From an uncultured Eggerthella sp. (GTDB lineage: Bacteria > Actinomycetota > Coriobacteriia > Coriobacteriales > Eggerthellaceae), in the NCBI GenBank assembly GCA_900540345.1, contig UQFK01000006.1, positions 1 to 64,000 on the forward strand: a DNA stretch of 64,000 nt, written 5' to 3'. The translations under genes were made by a program, and so were the position numbers. Below, piece after piece: positions 1 to 7,617 of the stretch (positions are counted from its first letter, which is position 1; each line of letters opens with the position of its first letter). The notes under the pieces are model-generated. The model searched no databases and was not told where the DNA came from. It saw nothing but the letters and a program-made list of their open reading frames with translations.

Positions 1-193
1 ATCTACCCCTGAGTTTGACCGCCCCGCCCCGGTAGCCGCCAGCATCGAGGGAATCATTGCGGGTCGAGCAGTCTATGAGGGCACGCTCGATATTCCTGAA
101 GCCCTGCGCCTCTGTCATGAAGCAACGCTGCGTGCACAGGCCCAAGGCATGCTCCACTGCGCAAAGGAATGCGGAGGCTGCAATGCTGACTAA
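1..193 (+). CDS. hisA: HisA C-terminus (partial, runs off the left edge)
   Basis: Reading from base 2, an open frame encodes about 63 residues ending at TAA 191-193. It contains IEGIIAGRAVYEGTLDIPEAL-like text, the last (beta/alpha)8 turn of phosphoribosylformimino-5-aminoimidazole carboxamide ribotide isomerase, where the phosphate-binding loop and the G-R-A-x-Y-E-G motif sit. The enzyme acts just before HisF in histidine synthesis. The tail is cysteine-rich and longer than usual (C-A-K-E-C-G-G-C). The frame overlaps the hisF start by 11 bases, indicating translational coupling within a his operon. Only the C-terminus is visible, so the call rests on this short match and on the neighbour. 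Confidence 0.75.
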   Translation, partial: STPEFDRPAPVAASIEGIIAGRAVYEGTLDIPEALRLCHEATLRAQAQGMLHCAKECGGCNAD

Positions 194-947
194 ACGTGTC
201 ATCCCCTGTATGGACGTTAAAGATGGTCGCGTTGTAAAAGGCGTGAATTTTGTGAATCTACGCGACGCAGGCGATCCGATCGAACTTGCGAAGCGCTATG
301 ACGAACAGAAGGCCGATGAGGTCATCTTTCTCGACATCACTGCCACAAGCGATGGACGCGCTACTACTATCGGTATGGCATCACGCGCCAGCGAAGAGCT
401 CCATCTCCCCTATTGCGTAGGAGGCGGATTTCGCAGTGTCGAGGATATTCGCACCATGATCGCAGCAGGCGCAGATAAGGTTTCGGTAAATTCGGCAGCT
501 ATCGCTAATCCCTCGCTCATCACCACCGCAGCAACTGCGTTTGGCACACAAGCGATTCTCTGCGCCATCGACGCTAAGCAGGTCGCAGGCAATCCGAATA
601 AATGGGAAGTCTACGTTGCGGGCGGACGCAAAAATACTGGCCTCGACGCAGTTCAATGGGCACGTGAAGCAGCGAAACGCGGTGCAGGTGAAATCTTGCT
701 CACTAGCATGGATCGCGATGGAAGCAAAGATGGATTCGACCTTGCGCTCACCCGCGCAGTTGCTCGTGCAGTTCCCATTCCTGTTATCGCCTCAGGTGGC
801 GTGGGCAAATTGGAGCATTTCGCCGAAGGCGTGATCGAGGGCGAAGCCGACGCGGTGCTCGCCGCTTCTGTGTTTCATTTCGGCGAGCTCACCATCCGTC
901 AAGTAAAGGAATACATGGCATCCCAAGGCATCCCTGTTCGCCTTTGA
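183..947 (+). CDS. hisF: Imidazole glycerol phosphate synthase subunit HisF
   Basis: Cyclase subunit of IGP synthase, which with HisH turns PRFAR and glutamine-derived ammonia into imidazole glycerol phosphate and AICAR. The 254-residue product has family-typical length. The N-terminus MLTKRVIPCMDVKDGRVVKG carries the first catalytic Asp in C-M-D-V, and A-I-D-A-K carries the second. Phosphate-binding loops V-G-G-G-F and A-S-G-G-V are present. I start at ATG 183 because the protein begins there in all HisF relatives; an in-frame extension to 57 reads into hisA. It overlaps hisA by 11 bases and is apparently the last gene of its operon, meeting the minus-strand kinase gene tail to tail after 2 bases. 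Confidence 0.95.
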   Translation: MLTKRVIPCMDVKDGRVVKGVNFVNLRDAGDPIELAKRYDEQKADEVIFLDITATSDGRATTIGMASRASEELHLPYCVGGGFRSVEDIRTMIAAGADKVSVNSAAIANPSLITTAATAFGTQAILCAIDAKQVAGNPNKWEVYVAGGRKNTGLDAVQWAREAAKRGAGEILLTSMDRDGSKDGFDLALTRAVARAVPIPVIASGGVGKLEHFAEGVIEGEADAVLAASVFHFGELTIRQVKEYMASQGIPVRL

Positions 948-949
948 TC

Positions 950-2095
950 CTAGCTGCTTTTTGGATTCAATATCGTTTGTCCCAGCTCGCCCCTGCGACC
1001 TCTCACAGGCAATACGACGGTAAAGGTCGATCCTTGTCCTAGCTCGCTTTTGAGCGTAATCTTTCCTCCTGCATTCGCGACGATGCTGCTCACCAAAGGA
1101 AGACCAAGGCCTGTTCCTTGCGCATAGCTTGTTCGGGTCGAATCTACACGATAGAAACGTTCGAATACACGATCTTGATCATGACGCGCGATCCCACAAC
1201 CTGTATCGCCAACTCTCAGCATCAAAGCATCTTTCATAGCACGAACCTCAACAGTGATCGTTCCAGAGTCTGTGTACGCAACAGCATTGCCGACCAGATT
1301 GTTGACGATGGTCAAAAAATCCTGTTCCGTAATATCGGGTAAAAGACCATCAACCTTATCATCAAAATGAACGCTAAGTTTGAGCTCTTTCTTTTGGAGC
1401 ATCGGTTCTTGCGTTAACAAGGCCTCATCAACGATCGCCTTAATGCTGAATTCTTCGATCTTATCCGATCCTACATTAGCCGAATGAACCTTCAAAGGCG
1501 CACTAGTCCTTGTAATGTTCAACATATCACGGACAAGCTTCTCTAAATGATCGCTCTCTTGCTCAATGCGCTGAGCGAAATCTTTAACATATTCAATTTG
1601 CCCCCGATTTGCCGCGATGACAATAGACTCAGAAAGAAGCTTGATGCTCGCAACAGGAGTTTTCATCTCATGGCTCGAATTGCCCATGAAGCTTGTAAGT
1701 GCTCGTTCGGTTCGCTCTACAGAATTCAATGCTGCACCATAGCTCCAATAGCTTAGAAGAGAAGCAATAAGCAGAACAGCGAGCAATAGACCAAAGCCAA
1801 ACACTTGGATAGGAGCAAGTAGCGCACTAAGCGAATCTTGCGATCCTTCATCTGATTGATTCGCCGCACCTTCACCTGCTTCCATGCTCGAAGCTGTTGC
1901 ATGGTCTGTTCCCGACGACATGAGCGCTGCGCTCGCAGCAGTATCAGCCTCGTGAATATGCTGTATCGCATCCGGCACGGTGACAAACAAGATCCAAGAG
2001 GTAGCGATGCAGAATAGCGCAATGATCAAAACATAACCAAGGATGACCTTGGTCTTCCAGTCTTTAGAGCTGATGCTTTTCTTATTGATGCGCAT
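950..2095 (-). CDS. Two-component sensor histidine kinase
   Basis: Membrane histidine kinase of about 381 residues. It has TM1 near residues 16-39, an acidic and Ser/Ala-rich external loop of about 55 residues, TM2 near 97-117, and a HisKA box S-S-H-E-M-K-T-P with phospho-acceptor His about 142. The HATPase_c domain shows N (N-N-L-V-G-N-A), G1 (D-T-G-C-G) and G2 (G-T-G-L-G-L) boxes. There is no HAMP domain. ATG 2095 is preferred on family grounds, but TTG 2113, two bases after the regulator stop, is possible and neither has a clear Shine-Dalgarno. It is cotranscribed behind the response regulator and divergent from the MFS genes, which it plausibly controls. The ligand is unknown. Confidence 0.88.
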   Translation of the reverse strand: MRINKKSISSKDWKTKVILGYVLIIALFCIATSWILFVTVPDAIQHIHEADTAASAALMSSGTDHATASSMEAGEGAANQSDEGSQDSLSALLAPIQVFGFGLLLAVLLIASLLSYWSYGAALNSVERTERALTSFMGNSSHEMKTPVASIKLLSESIVIAANRGQIEYVKDFAQRIEQESDHLEKLVRDMLNITRTSAPLKVHSANVGSDKIEEFSIKAIVDEALLTQEPMLQKKELKLSVHFDDKVDGLLPDITEQDFLTIVNNLVGNAVAYTDSGTITVEVRAMKDALMLRVGDTGCGIARHDQDRVFERFYRVDSTRTSYAQGTGLGLPLVSSIVANAGGKITLKSELGQGSTFTVVLPVRGRRGELGQTILNPKSS

Positions 2096-2115
2096 GATGA
2101 CCGAAAAGCACAACC

Positions 2116-2820
2116 TTATTCATCTTCGTGCTTCGCCATAGCCTGCAAACGATAACCGCGACCATACTCTGTTGTAATGAGATGAAAATCAGAATGAGCT
2201 TCGAGAGCCTTACGCAGGTTGTGCATATGCACATCGATGACCGTACTGGTTGAAGGTACGCTTCCTTTCCATACTGTCTGAATGAGCATATCACGCGTAA
2301 CAAGACTACCTCGATGGCGTGCAAGAACTTTGAGGATCTCGTATTCTCGATTACGGAGCGTTATTGGCTGACCCTTGATAGTCACCTCTCCTTGCTCCAA
2401 ATCAACAATCATATCGCCAAACTCTTCAAGAGATCCTACACGCGATTGTATCGGCAAGGTCGAACGTCGTAGATTTGCGCGGATTCGCGCAAGTAATTCA
2501 TTGACCGAAAAGGGCTTATCAATAAAATCATCCGCTCCGAGATCGAGACAACATACCTTTTCTTGTTCAGAAGTATATGCAGTTAAAACGATGATTGGCA
2601 CCAGTGTATTCTGTGCGCGAAACTTCTTGAGAAAATCGTGACCGTCCATTCCCGGGAGCATGAGATCGAGCAGGATCAGGTCCGGATCTACGCTCAAAGC
2701 ATTCGCATAGCCATCGATGCCATTATCACACGCAACGATCGAATAACCCGCATCGCTAAGGGCGAACTCTGCTGCCATTCGAATGTTAGGATCGTCTTCT
2801 ATTAAAAGGATCTTTTCCAC
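2116..2820 (-). CDS. OmpR/PhoB-family response regulator
   Basis: 234-residue regulator. The receiver domain (about 1-120) has acidic pair D9/D10, phospho-acceptor D52 in L-L-D-L-M-L-P-G, the switch Thr in V-L-T-A-Y, and Lys in D-K-P-F. A winged-helix DNA-binding domain (about 135-230) contains L-T-x-x-E-Y-E-I-L-like text and ends T-E-Y-G-R-G-Y-R-L. It starts at GTG 2820 with a weak GAAAG Shine-Dalgarno. It is the first gene of the regulator-kinase pair. Five TTAA cores spaced 10-11 bp lie in the divergent promoter region (2941-2987), the arrangement expected for a direct-repeat OmpR-family target, so autoregulation and control of the MFS genes are both plausible (inference). Confidence 0.93.
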   Translation of the reverse strand: MEKILLIEDDPNIRMAAEFALSDAGYSIVACDNGIDGYANALSVDPDLILLDLMLPGMDGHDFLKKFRAQNTLVPIIVLTAYTSEQEKVCCLDLGADDFIDKPFSVNELLARIRANLRRSTLPIQSRVGSLEEFGDMIVDLEQGEVTIKGQPITLRNREYEILKVLARHRGSLVTRDMLIQTVWKGSVPSTSTVIDVHMHNLRKALEAHSDFHLITTEYGRGYRLQAMAKHEDE

Positions 2821-2902
2821 TACGATACTTTCTTTTGAATTCTTTTCTTTATCTTAAGCCATAATTTAATATTTTTCTTCGTTTTTGAATATAAATATTA
2901 AA

Positions 2903-2936
2903 TATGATGGTCATTTTTGCAAAAGTAACCATCATA
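2903..2936. promoter_or_regulatory. 34-bp near-perfect palindrome (candidate operator)
   Basis: The arms TATGATGGT and ACCATCATA enclose an inner TTTTGCAAAA core on the same dyad axis, which falls between bases 2919 and 2920. Of 17 base pairs, 15 match. It lies between the response-regulator gene and the first MFS gene, about 83 bp from the regulator start and about 140 bp from the transporter start. It could be a dimer-binding operator or a cruciform-forming site; the binding protein is not evident in the window. Confidence 0.65.
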
Positions 2937-2940
2937 AAGA

Positions 2941-2987
2941 TTAAATTTTCTTAAACATTTCTTAAATATTGATTAATATTGATTTAA
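2941..2987 (+). promoter_or_regulatory. Five helically phased TTAA boxes, candidate response-regulator binding site and promoter
   Basis: TTAA cores begin at 2941, 2951, 2962, 2973 and 2984, that is at 10, 11, 11 and 11 bp steps, with flanks repeating as CTTAAA/CTTAAA and ATTGATTAA/ATTGATTTAA. Eleven-bp direct repeats are how OmpR/PhoB-family regulators bind. A weak promoter, TTAAAC (2951-2956), 17 bp, TAATAT (2974-2979), is embedded in the array, as expected for an activator-dependent promoter of the transporter gene. A 10-bp palindrome GAACATGTTC (2989-2998) and a 6-bp-stem hairpin (GCGGTC 3012-3017, GACCGC 3023-3028) follow. Confidence 0.5.
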
Positions 2988-3043
2988 CGAACATGTTCAA
3001 AATTCAAGAGAGCGGTCATATCGACCGCGCGAAAGGAACTCTG

Positions 3044-3073
3044 ATGATCTACAAAGAAACTGGAGGTGAGTAG
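3044..3073 (+). CDS. Nine-residue leader peptide upstream of MFS gene
   Basis: ATG 3044 opens MIYKETGGE and stops at TAG 3071-3073, two bases before the transporter ATG at 3076. It has its own Shine-Dalgarno (AAAGGA, 6-bp spacing), and the transporter Shine-Dalgarno (TGGAGGTGAG) lies inside it. This layout would couple transporter translation to the leader. It is too short for homology evidence, so it is offered as a possible translated leader only. Confidence 0.35.
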   Translation: MIYKETGGE

Positions 3074-3075
3074 AA

Positions 3076-4518
3076 ATGAGTAGCGAAGCACAGATCCATG
3101 CGCGAGCAGAACGGCTCGATGATGCAGATATTCAATCGCTCAGAAAATCTCTTCACGGCATCGCCGCACGACTAGATCGCCTTCCTATAGGAAGCTGGCA
3201 CTGGAAGCTCTTATGGCTCTTCGGCGGTGCGATGTTCCTCGACAATCTCGATATGTACATTGGTGGCGGTCTTATCGCCTCATTGCTGGCAGACGGTTGG
3301 TCTACCATCGAATTGAACGGCTGGTTCCAGACTATCACTATGACCGGCTACCTTGTCGGTGCGCTCATTTCGGGCTTGGTCGGCGACCATCTTGGGCGAA
3401 GAAAGGCGCTGCTCTTGTTCGTTGCAATCTTCATCGGTGCAACGTTTCTCGCTGCGTTCTCGCCCAATATGATCGTTCTCATTGCATGTCGAGGATTGAT
3501 GGGTATCGGCCTGGGTGCCTTTATACCTTGCGGTTATGGCCCCTTCGGCGAATACATTCCACCCGAGAAGCGCAGTAAGTATTCTGGTTATATCGGCCTG
3601 ATCGCAAACTTCTCCCCACCGCTGGGCGCTGCGCTCACAATGCTTGTCATTCCCGCTTTTGGATGGCGTCCGATCTTCTTCGGCATCACTCTTCTTGGCG
3701 TACTTGTTTGGATTCTCCTTTTCAAGTGCATGCCTGAATCCCCACGCTGGCTTGCTTCGAAGGGCCGCTTCGACGAAGCCGATGCTATCGTTACTGCTGC
3801 AGAGAAGAGCTTCACCGACAAAGGTATCGAGCTTCCAGAGATCTCAACAGAGAAGGTTAAGGAGATCGAAGAGGAGCTCGGAAAAGAACCCGTGCAACTT
3901 CCCTATCGTGCTCTGTTTACCAAGAAGATGATCCGTCGTACCATTACTGCTTCAGCAGCGCTCATGGCCATGAATTTGATCGTCTATACGATCACTACCT
4001 GGACGCCAACCGTGCTCGTCATGCAGGGATTCGATACGCAATATTCCATCTTCATGACGTTCATCGCTCTGTTAGGTGCGCCCTTTGGAATCTTCCTCTT
4101 GTCGATCTTCGGCAATAAGCATCCTCGAAAAGTTGGCATGATCATTCTCTTGCTCGTCCTTGCAGTAGCGGGCTACATCTGGTCATTGCAAACCCAACCG
4201 ATCGTCATCATGATCGTCGGATTCATCCTATGCACGATCACCTACTACTATTCACTGCTCGCCTGCTCGGTTTATTTGGGCGAAGCATTCCCGACAGAAA
4301 TTCGTCTACGAGGTTCTGGCTTTTCGAATGCGATGGGACGTATCGCAGCGATCGTTACTCCTTCTATCGTTGCGATGTTCCTCCAGTCTTCGGGTGTCGT
4401 ATCGGTTTACATTTTCGTTGGTATCTGTATGGCGGTCTTTGCGCTCATCATAGGCATCTGCGGTATTGAAACTCGCAATAAGACCCTCGAAGAGATTAAC
4501 GACGAGGTTGTCTCCTAA
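3076..4518 (+). CDS. MFS transporter, sugar-porter-like (first of tandem pair)
   Basis: 480-residue major facilitator protein with about 12 membrane segments. It has the loop 2-3 motif G-D-H-L-G-R-R-K, the TM1 acidic motif D-N-L-D-M-Y, P-E-S-P-R-W-L before the central loop, and a C-terminal E-T-R-N-K-T-L-E-E-I tail resembling sugar porters and NiaP/SV2-like carriers. Proton symport of a small organic substrate at the inner membrane is likely; the substrate cannot be read from sequence. A strong GGAGG Shine-Dalgarno precedes ATG 3076. It is divergent from the two-component system and followed by a close paralogue 96 bp later, suggesting gene duplication under joint control of that system. Confidence 0.9.
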   Translation: MSSEAQIHARAERLDDADIQSLRKSLHGIAARLDRLPIGSWHWKLLWLFGGAMFLDNLDMYIGGGLIASLLADGWSTIELNGWFQTITMTGYLVGALISGLVGDHLGRRKALLLFVAIFIGATFLAAFSPNMIVLIACRGLMGIGLGAFIPCGYGPFGEYIPPEKRSKYSGYIGLIANFSPPLGAALTMLVIPAFGWRPIFFGITLLGVLVWILLFKCMPESPRWLASKGRFDEADAIVTAAEKSFTDKGIELPEISTEKVKEIEEELGKEPVQLPYRALFTKKMIRRTITASAALMAMNLIVYTITTWTPTVLVMQGFDTQYSIFMTFIALLGAPFGIFLLSIFGNKHPRKVGMIILLLVLAVAGYIWSLQTQPIVIMIVGFILCTITYYYSLLACSVYLGEAFPTEIRLRGSGFSNAMGRIAAIVTPSIVAMFLQSSGVVSVYIFVGICMAVFALIIGICGIETRNKTLEEINDEVVS

Positions 4519-4562
4519 AGAAAATCAAGTAGCATAGGTTTAACTTCTAAGACAATTCGATG

Positions 4563-4598
4563 CGACATGGAGGCGGCTGCGAAGCTGCCTCCATGTCG
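4563..4598 (+). promoter_or_regulatory. 16-bp stem-loop with GCGA tetraloop between MFS paralogues
   Basis: The arm 4563-4578 pairs with 4583-4598 over 16 base pairs with a single G-T wobble (4575/4586), closed by a GCGA loop (4579-4582), a GNRA tetraloop. It ends three bases before the AGGAG ribosome-binding site (4601-4605) of the downstream gene. No T-run follows, so it is not a standard terminator. It may stabilise or separate mRNA ends, or damp expression of the second gene. Confidence 0.75.
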
Positions 4599-4614
4599 TT
4601 AGGAGCCGTTAAAG

Positions 4615-6060
4615 ATGAAAACCCATCTCGAAGCACGCATAGACCGAATTTCATCGGCTGAGCGCCAGCTGATACGTACCTCGTATCATGGTATTGCTGC
4701 ACGCCTCGACAGGCTTCCGTCTGGAATATGGCATCGCAAAATCATGCTTCTATTTGGAGGGGTCGTATTCTGCGATTGCCTTGATATGTACGTGGGCGGC
4801 GGAATCTTAGCACAATTGTTGCAAAGCGGCTGGTCAACAGTCGATCTTAATGCCGTCTTTGCTTCGATCACGATGCTTGGCTATCTTCTTGGCGCTTTAC
4901 TTTCAGGGTATTCGGCAGATAGGTTCGGTCGACGCAAAAGCCTTCTCATCTCAACAATGCTCTTCAGTATTGCAACATTGCTCGCAGCTTTTTCGCCAAA
5001 TATGGTCGTTCTCATCGTCATGCGCGGCATCATGGGGCTCGGTCTTGGCGGAGCTCTGCCCAACTCATACGGCGCATTAAGCGAATACACACCACCTATC
5101 GTACGTGGTCGTTATGCAGGATGGGTTGGTATGATCGGGAACTTCTCACCGCCGCTCGGAGCACTTCTCACTGTTTTGGTTATTCCGATCTTCGGTTGGC
5201 AAGCCATCTTTGTCGGAATATCGCTTATCAGCTTTCTTTCGTGGTATACGATCTGGCGATTTCTTCCGGAATCGCCTCGTTGGCTCGCTTCGAAAGGTCG
5301 CTACGAAGAAGCGGATGAGATCGTAACGCAAGCAGAACGAACTTTTCTCCAACAAGGCATTGAATTGCCCGAGATTGACTATGAAAAGCTCTCCGAACCA
5401 ACTCAACAAGAGGTCCTTAAAGAAGTCGGTTGGAACGCGCTCTTCAAAAAACAGCTCATCAAACGAACCATAGCCATCAGTGCTGCATTATTTGCAATGA
5501 ATCTCATGGTCTACACGATCACAAACTGGACCCCGACCATCTTTGTTCTCCGAGGCATGGACACCACTATGAGCATAGGAATCACCGTTGTCATGCTCAT
5601 CGGTGCGCCTTTTGGCATTTTTCTTCTCAGTCTTTTTGCTGATAAGCATGATCGCAAGAAAGGCCTCATCGTTTGCCTATTGCTCTTGGCGATATGCGCC
5701 TATCTTTGGTCGCTCATACCAACTAGTAATATTTTCGCGCTCATGGCAGTAGGCTTCGTCCTCTGCAGCATCCTCTATTACTATTCGCTGCTTGCCTGCT
5801 CGGTTTATCTTGGTGAAGAGTTTCCGACCGAGATCCGTATGCGAGGGTCTGGTTTTGCACATGCTGTTGGTCGTCTTGCAGGAATCATATCGCCCTACAT
5901 CATCGCATTCCTTCTTCAATCTTATGGAGCGCCTGCTGTATTCCTCACAAATGGTCTCATATTAGTTATAGCAGCGATCATTATCGGCATATGCGGCGAA
6001 GAAACACGTGGGCGATCCCTTGAAGAGATAAACGACAATATCCTTGTTGAAGATAGCTAA
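4615..6060 (+). CDS. MFS transporter, sugar-porter-like (second of tandem pair)
   Basis: 481-residue paralogue of the preceding gene, aligning from end to end. Shared features include H-G-I-A-A-R-L-D-R-L-P, the D-x-L-D-M-Y-x-G-G-G TM1 motif, D-R-F-G-R-R-K in loop 2-3, P-E-S-P-R-W-L-A-S-K-G-R, and E-E-T-R-G-R-S-L-E-E-I-N-D at the C-terminus. AGGAG lies 9 bp before ATG 4615. Residues differ through the membrane segments, so substrate specificity may have diverged; the substrate is not identifiable. It ends 14 bp from the convergent gatB gene with no obvious terminator between them. Confidence 0.9.
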   Translation: MKTHLEARIDRISSAERQLIRTSYHGIAARLDRLPSGIWHRKIMLLFGGVVFCDCLDMYVGGGILAQLLQSGWSTVDLNAVFASITMLGYLLGALLSGYSADRFGRRKSLLISTMLFSIATLLAAFSPNMVVLIVMRGIMGLGLGGALPNSYGALSEYTPPIVRGRYAGWVGMIGNFSPPLGALLTVLVIPIFGWQAIFVGISLISFLSWYTIWRFLPESPRWLASKGRYEEADEIVTQAERTFLQQGIELPEIDYEKLSEPTQQEVLKEVGWNALFKKQLIKRTIAISAALFAMNLMVYTITNWTPTIFVLRGMDTTMSIGITVVMLIGAPFGIFLLSLFADKHDRKKGLIVCLLLLAICAYLWSLIPTSNIFALMAVGFVLCSILYYYSLLACSVYLGEEFPTEIRMRGSGFAHAVGRLAGIISPYIIAFLLQSYGAPAVFLTNGLILVIAAIIIGICGEETRGRSLEEINDNILVEDS

Positions 6061-6074
6061 ACGAATTCGAGCTT

Positions 6075-7616
6075 TTAATTCAGCTTTTGAGCAAGAAGTT
6101 CATTGATCACCTTCGGGTTGCCTTGCCCCTTCATCTCTTTCATGCACTGACCAACAAAGAAACCGAGCAGACCCGTCTTGCCACCCTTGTATTGCTCTAC
6201 CTTATCGGGGAAAGCAGCTAAAACGCTCTCTACTACCGCCTCAATCGCACCCGTATCGGAAACCTGCTCCATGCCGCGCTCGGATACGATAGCAGCTGGG
6301 TCTTTGTCTTCTTCCAGGATGGCAGCGAACACCTCTTTGCCTTGTTTGGAAGATATCTTATCTTCAGCGATCAGCTTCACTAAGTCGAGCGCGCGTACAG
6401 GGCTAAGTGCTGTCTGATCCAGATCAGTAATCTCAGGATGCGTGTTCAAGTATGCTGCGACGTCATTGATGACCATGTTCGCAAGTGGCTTAGCTACCTC
6501 GCCAGAACCCTGTAGACGCATGCACTCCTCAAAGAATCGCGCAGTGCTGCGATGTTCGACCAAATGGCGTGCATCATAGGCAGAAAGCCCATAGTCTTCC
6601 TCAAAACGCTTTGCTTTCTGATCAGGAAGTTCGGGTAGACGCTGACGAACCTCGTCGATGAAATCATCTGAGATATCGAACGGAACCATATCAGGCTCAG
6701 GAAAGAGGCGATAATCGTCTGCCGTCTCTTTAACACGCATGACGATGGTACGTTTCTTGGAAGGATCCCAGTGGCGAGTTTCCTGATAGATTGTACCGCC
6801 TTCTTCGAGAACCTCCGCCTGGCGGCAGATCTCATATGCTAGACCATCGTGCAGGTTCTTGAAAGAATTCATGTTCTTGAGCTCGGTCTTCGTGCCAAGC
6901 TTCGTCTCTCCCCTGCGGCGCAAACTTACATTGCCATCGCAGCGCAGAGAGCCTTCCTCCATCGAACAATCAGAGATGCCGATAGCCAGATAGATCTGCC
7001 GCAGCTTCTGCATGAACAGACGCGCTTCTTCTGGTGTTCGCAAGTCTGGTTGTGTAACGAGCTCGATAAGCGGCGTACCGCAGCGGTTGTAGTCGACGAG
7101 CGAATGCGTCGCACCAGCGATACGGCCTTCGCCACCGCCAATATGGATCATCTTACCTGCGTCTTCTTCCATATGGATACGCTCGATACCAATATGAGCA
7201 ACATAACTGCCCTCTTCTTGGGCTTCTTTCAAATCGATGCGTTCTTTCGCAGCTGAACCATCAACTTCCAGATCAAGATGACCACGCATGCAAAATGCGA
7301 TCGGACCTTGTGTGGTCTGGAAGTTCTTCGACATATCGGGATACATATAGTTCTTGCGGTAGAACATCGAGCACTTTTCGATCTCGCAGTTGGTCGCAAG
7401 ACCAGCAAGCACGATCGACTCGATAGCCGCACGATTTGGGACAGGCAATGCCCCAGGAAGTCCCAGACATACAGGGCAGGTATGCGTATTAGGCTCCGCA
7501 CCAAATTCGAGCTTGCAGCCACAGAACATCTTAGTTTCGAGCGTGGTCAGTTCCGCATGGATCTCAAGACCAATGACAGCCTCCCAATCCTTGAGCACCT
7601 CTTCGAGCTTCTTCAT
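6075..7616 (-). CDS. gatB: Asp-tRNA(Asn)/Glu-tRNA(Gln) amidotransferase subunit B
   Basis: 513-residue GatB, the kinase/tRNA-binding subunit that activates misacylated Glu-tRNA(Gln) or Asp-tRNA(Asn) for amidation. The N-terminal cradle shows V-I-G-L-E-I-H-A-E-L and zinc-site cysteines C-G-C-K...C-P-V-C-L-G-L-P-G; Y-R-K-N-Y-M-Y-P-D-M-S and the C-terminal YqeY-like tail (G-F-F-V-G-Q-C-M-K) follow. ATG 7616 lies one base after the gatA stop. An in-frame extension to 7709 adds 31 residues that read inside gatA and is rejected. It is the third gene of gatC-gatA-gatB. Confidence 0.97.
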   Translation of the reverse strand: MKKLEEVLKDWEAVIGLEIHAELTTLETKMFCGCKLEFGAEPNTHTCPVCLGLPGALPVPNRAAIESIVLAGLATNCEIEKCSMFYRKNYMYPDMSKNFQTTQGPIAFCMRGHLDLEVDGSAAKERIDLKEAQEEGSYVAHIGIERIHMEEDAGKMIHIGGGEGRIAGATHSLVDYNRCGTPLIELVTQPDLRTPEEARLFMQKLRQIYLAIGISDCSMEEGSLRCDGNVSLRRRGETKLGTKTELKNMNSFKNLHDGLAYEICRQAEVLEEGGTIYQETRHWDPSKKRTIVMRVKETADDYRLFPEPDMVPFDISDDFIDEVRQRLPELPDQKAKRFEEDYGLSAYDARHLVEHRSTARFFEECMRLQGSGEVAKPLANMVINDVAAYLNTHPEITDLDQTALSPVRALDLVKLIAEDKISSKQGKEVFAAILEEDKDPAAIVSERGMEQVSDTGAIEAVVESVLAAFPDKVEQYKGGKTGLLGFFVGQCMKEMKGQGNPKVINELLAQKLN

Positions 7617-7617
7617 G

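Noticed and set aside
57..182. Upstream in-frame extension of hisF
   Set aside because: It reads in another frame across the hisA end, and HisF proteins begin at the M-L-T-K-R-V-I-P segment.
2989..2998. GAACATGTTC as a LexA box
   Set aside because: Gram-positive LexA boxes need four bases between GAAC and GTTC; here there are two. Kept only as a dyad.
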